DNA of 14,376 nt, from NCBI GenBank assembly GCA_046597185.1, contig JBKJLF010000177.1:1-14376 (forward strand), written 5' to 3'. How positions within the stretch are numbered: the first letter of the stretch is position 1; each line of letters begins with the position of its first letter. The notes under the pieces are model-generated. The model worked only from the letters and a program-made list of their open reading frames with translations. It made no database searches and was not told the origin of the DNA. Positions 14,106 to 14,376 of the stretch are shown here, piece after piece. The position numbers and the translations under genes were made by a program. Source of the DNA: CAMBDR01 sp046597185 (GTDB lineage: Bacteria > Pseudomonadota > Gammaproteobacteria > Burkholderiales > Burkholderiaceae_D).

Positions 14106-14376
14106 CGGCCAGCCCAATGCTATCTACTTGCGCCTTTTCAAAATCAGCCAGACGGCCAATATCCAGCCAGTAATCTCGGATCGGATAAATATTAACTGCC
14201 CTATCATTTACCGCTTCGTATTGCAGCAAGGTAGGCATATCGATTTTCACGCCCCACTCGATGCGGTCGAGTAGTTCCGGCTCGATGAGGTAAACACCGG
14301 CATTGATTTGAAATTGCTGCACGGGTTTTTCCACAATCAACCGCAGGCGCTGAGACTCGGTTTGCACAACACCGTA
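14098..14376 (-). CDS. sugar nucleotidyltransferase, C-terminal part (cut by window edge)
   Basis: The last 92 residues of an NTP_transferase family protein are visible, beginning in frame at the window edge (YGVVQTESQRLRLIVEKP). The VEKP motif at 15-18, INAGVYLIEPELL at 24-36 and DYWLDIGRLADFEKAQ at 68-83 are characteristic of the C-terminal part of RmlA/ManC-like sugar-1-phosphate nucleotidyltransferases. The family includes PtmE, the GDP-glucosamine-forming enzyme of the Campylobacter legionaminic acid pathway, which carries N-terminal CBS domains. Whether CBS domains are present cannot be seen here. Its stop overlaps the start of the NeuA-type gene by 8 bases, so the two are coupled. Assignment to legionaminic acid synthesis is inference from this pairing. 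Confidence 0.85.
   Translation of the reverse strand, partial: YGVVQTESQRLRLIVEKPVQQFQINAGVYLIEPELLDRIEWGVKIDMPTLLQYEAVNDRAVNIYPIRDYWLDIGRLADFEKAQVDSIGLADD

Overview
The window is a cell-surface polysaccharide locus from a Gram-negative bacterium. The outer-membrane polysaccharide export lipoprotein, the WbpL/WecA-type lipid-linked initiating transferase and a WbpV-like sugar-nucleotide enzyme fit a proteobacterium, most likely beta or gamma; the species cannot be told from the sequence. No rRNA, tRNA, insertion sequence or CRISPR array was seen.

Left block (about 1-4733, minus strand, G+C rich). Transcribed right to left: a GT-B glycosyltransferase (4733-3573), a WbpV-like NAD-dependent reductase/epimerase (3576-2614), a polytopic WbpL/WecA-like sugar-1-phosphate transferase (2617-1592) and a Wza-type export lipoprotein (1495-308). 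The first three genes are joined by 4-base ATGA overlaps. A hairpin terminator at 153-177 closes the operon. The set would prime a glycan on undecaprenyl phosphate, extend it, and supply its export channel.

Middle block (about 4964-8534, plus strand). This holds a PhyH-type Fe(II)/2-oxoglutarate dioxygenase, a 350-base gap with what looks like the decayed N-terminus of an MBOAT acyltransferase, a Gfo/Idh/MocA oxidoreductase, and a lipoprotein GH33 sialidase with its catalytic residues in place. Base composition drops visibly from G+C rich to A+T rich at about 7260, just before the sialidase.

Right block (8580-14376, minus strand, lower G+C). In transcription order: the end of a nucleotidyltransferase (cut by the window edge), a NeuA/LegF-type CMP-nonulosonate synthetase, a possible sialyltransferase-like protein, two tandem Gfo/Idh/MocA oxidoreductases, an SGNH hydrolase and a SAM-dependent methyltransferase. 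The first genes point to activation of a sialic, legionaminic or related nonulosonic acid; the later ones could transfer and decorate it.

The most striking observation is a tetranucleotide repeat tract (GTTG/CAAC, ten units) at the 5' end of the methyltransferase. The only ATG with a good ribosome binding site lies just upstream of the tract and is out of frame with the methyltransferase body. One extra unit would bring it into frame. This is the architecture of a slipped-strand phase-variable gene, apparently caught OFF. Together with the sialidase, the region reads as a switchable surface glycan system with machinery to build, modify and possibly trim a nonulosonic-acid-containing polymer. 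That combined reading is inference.
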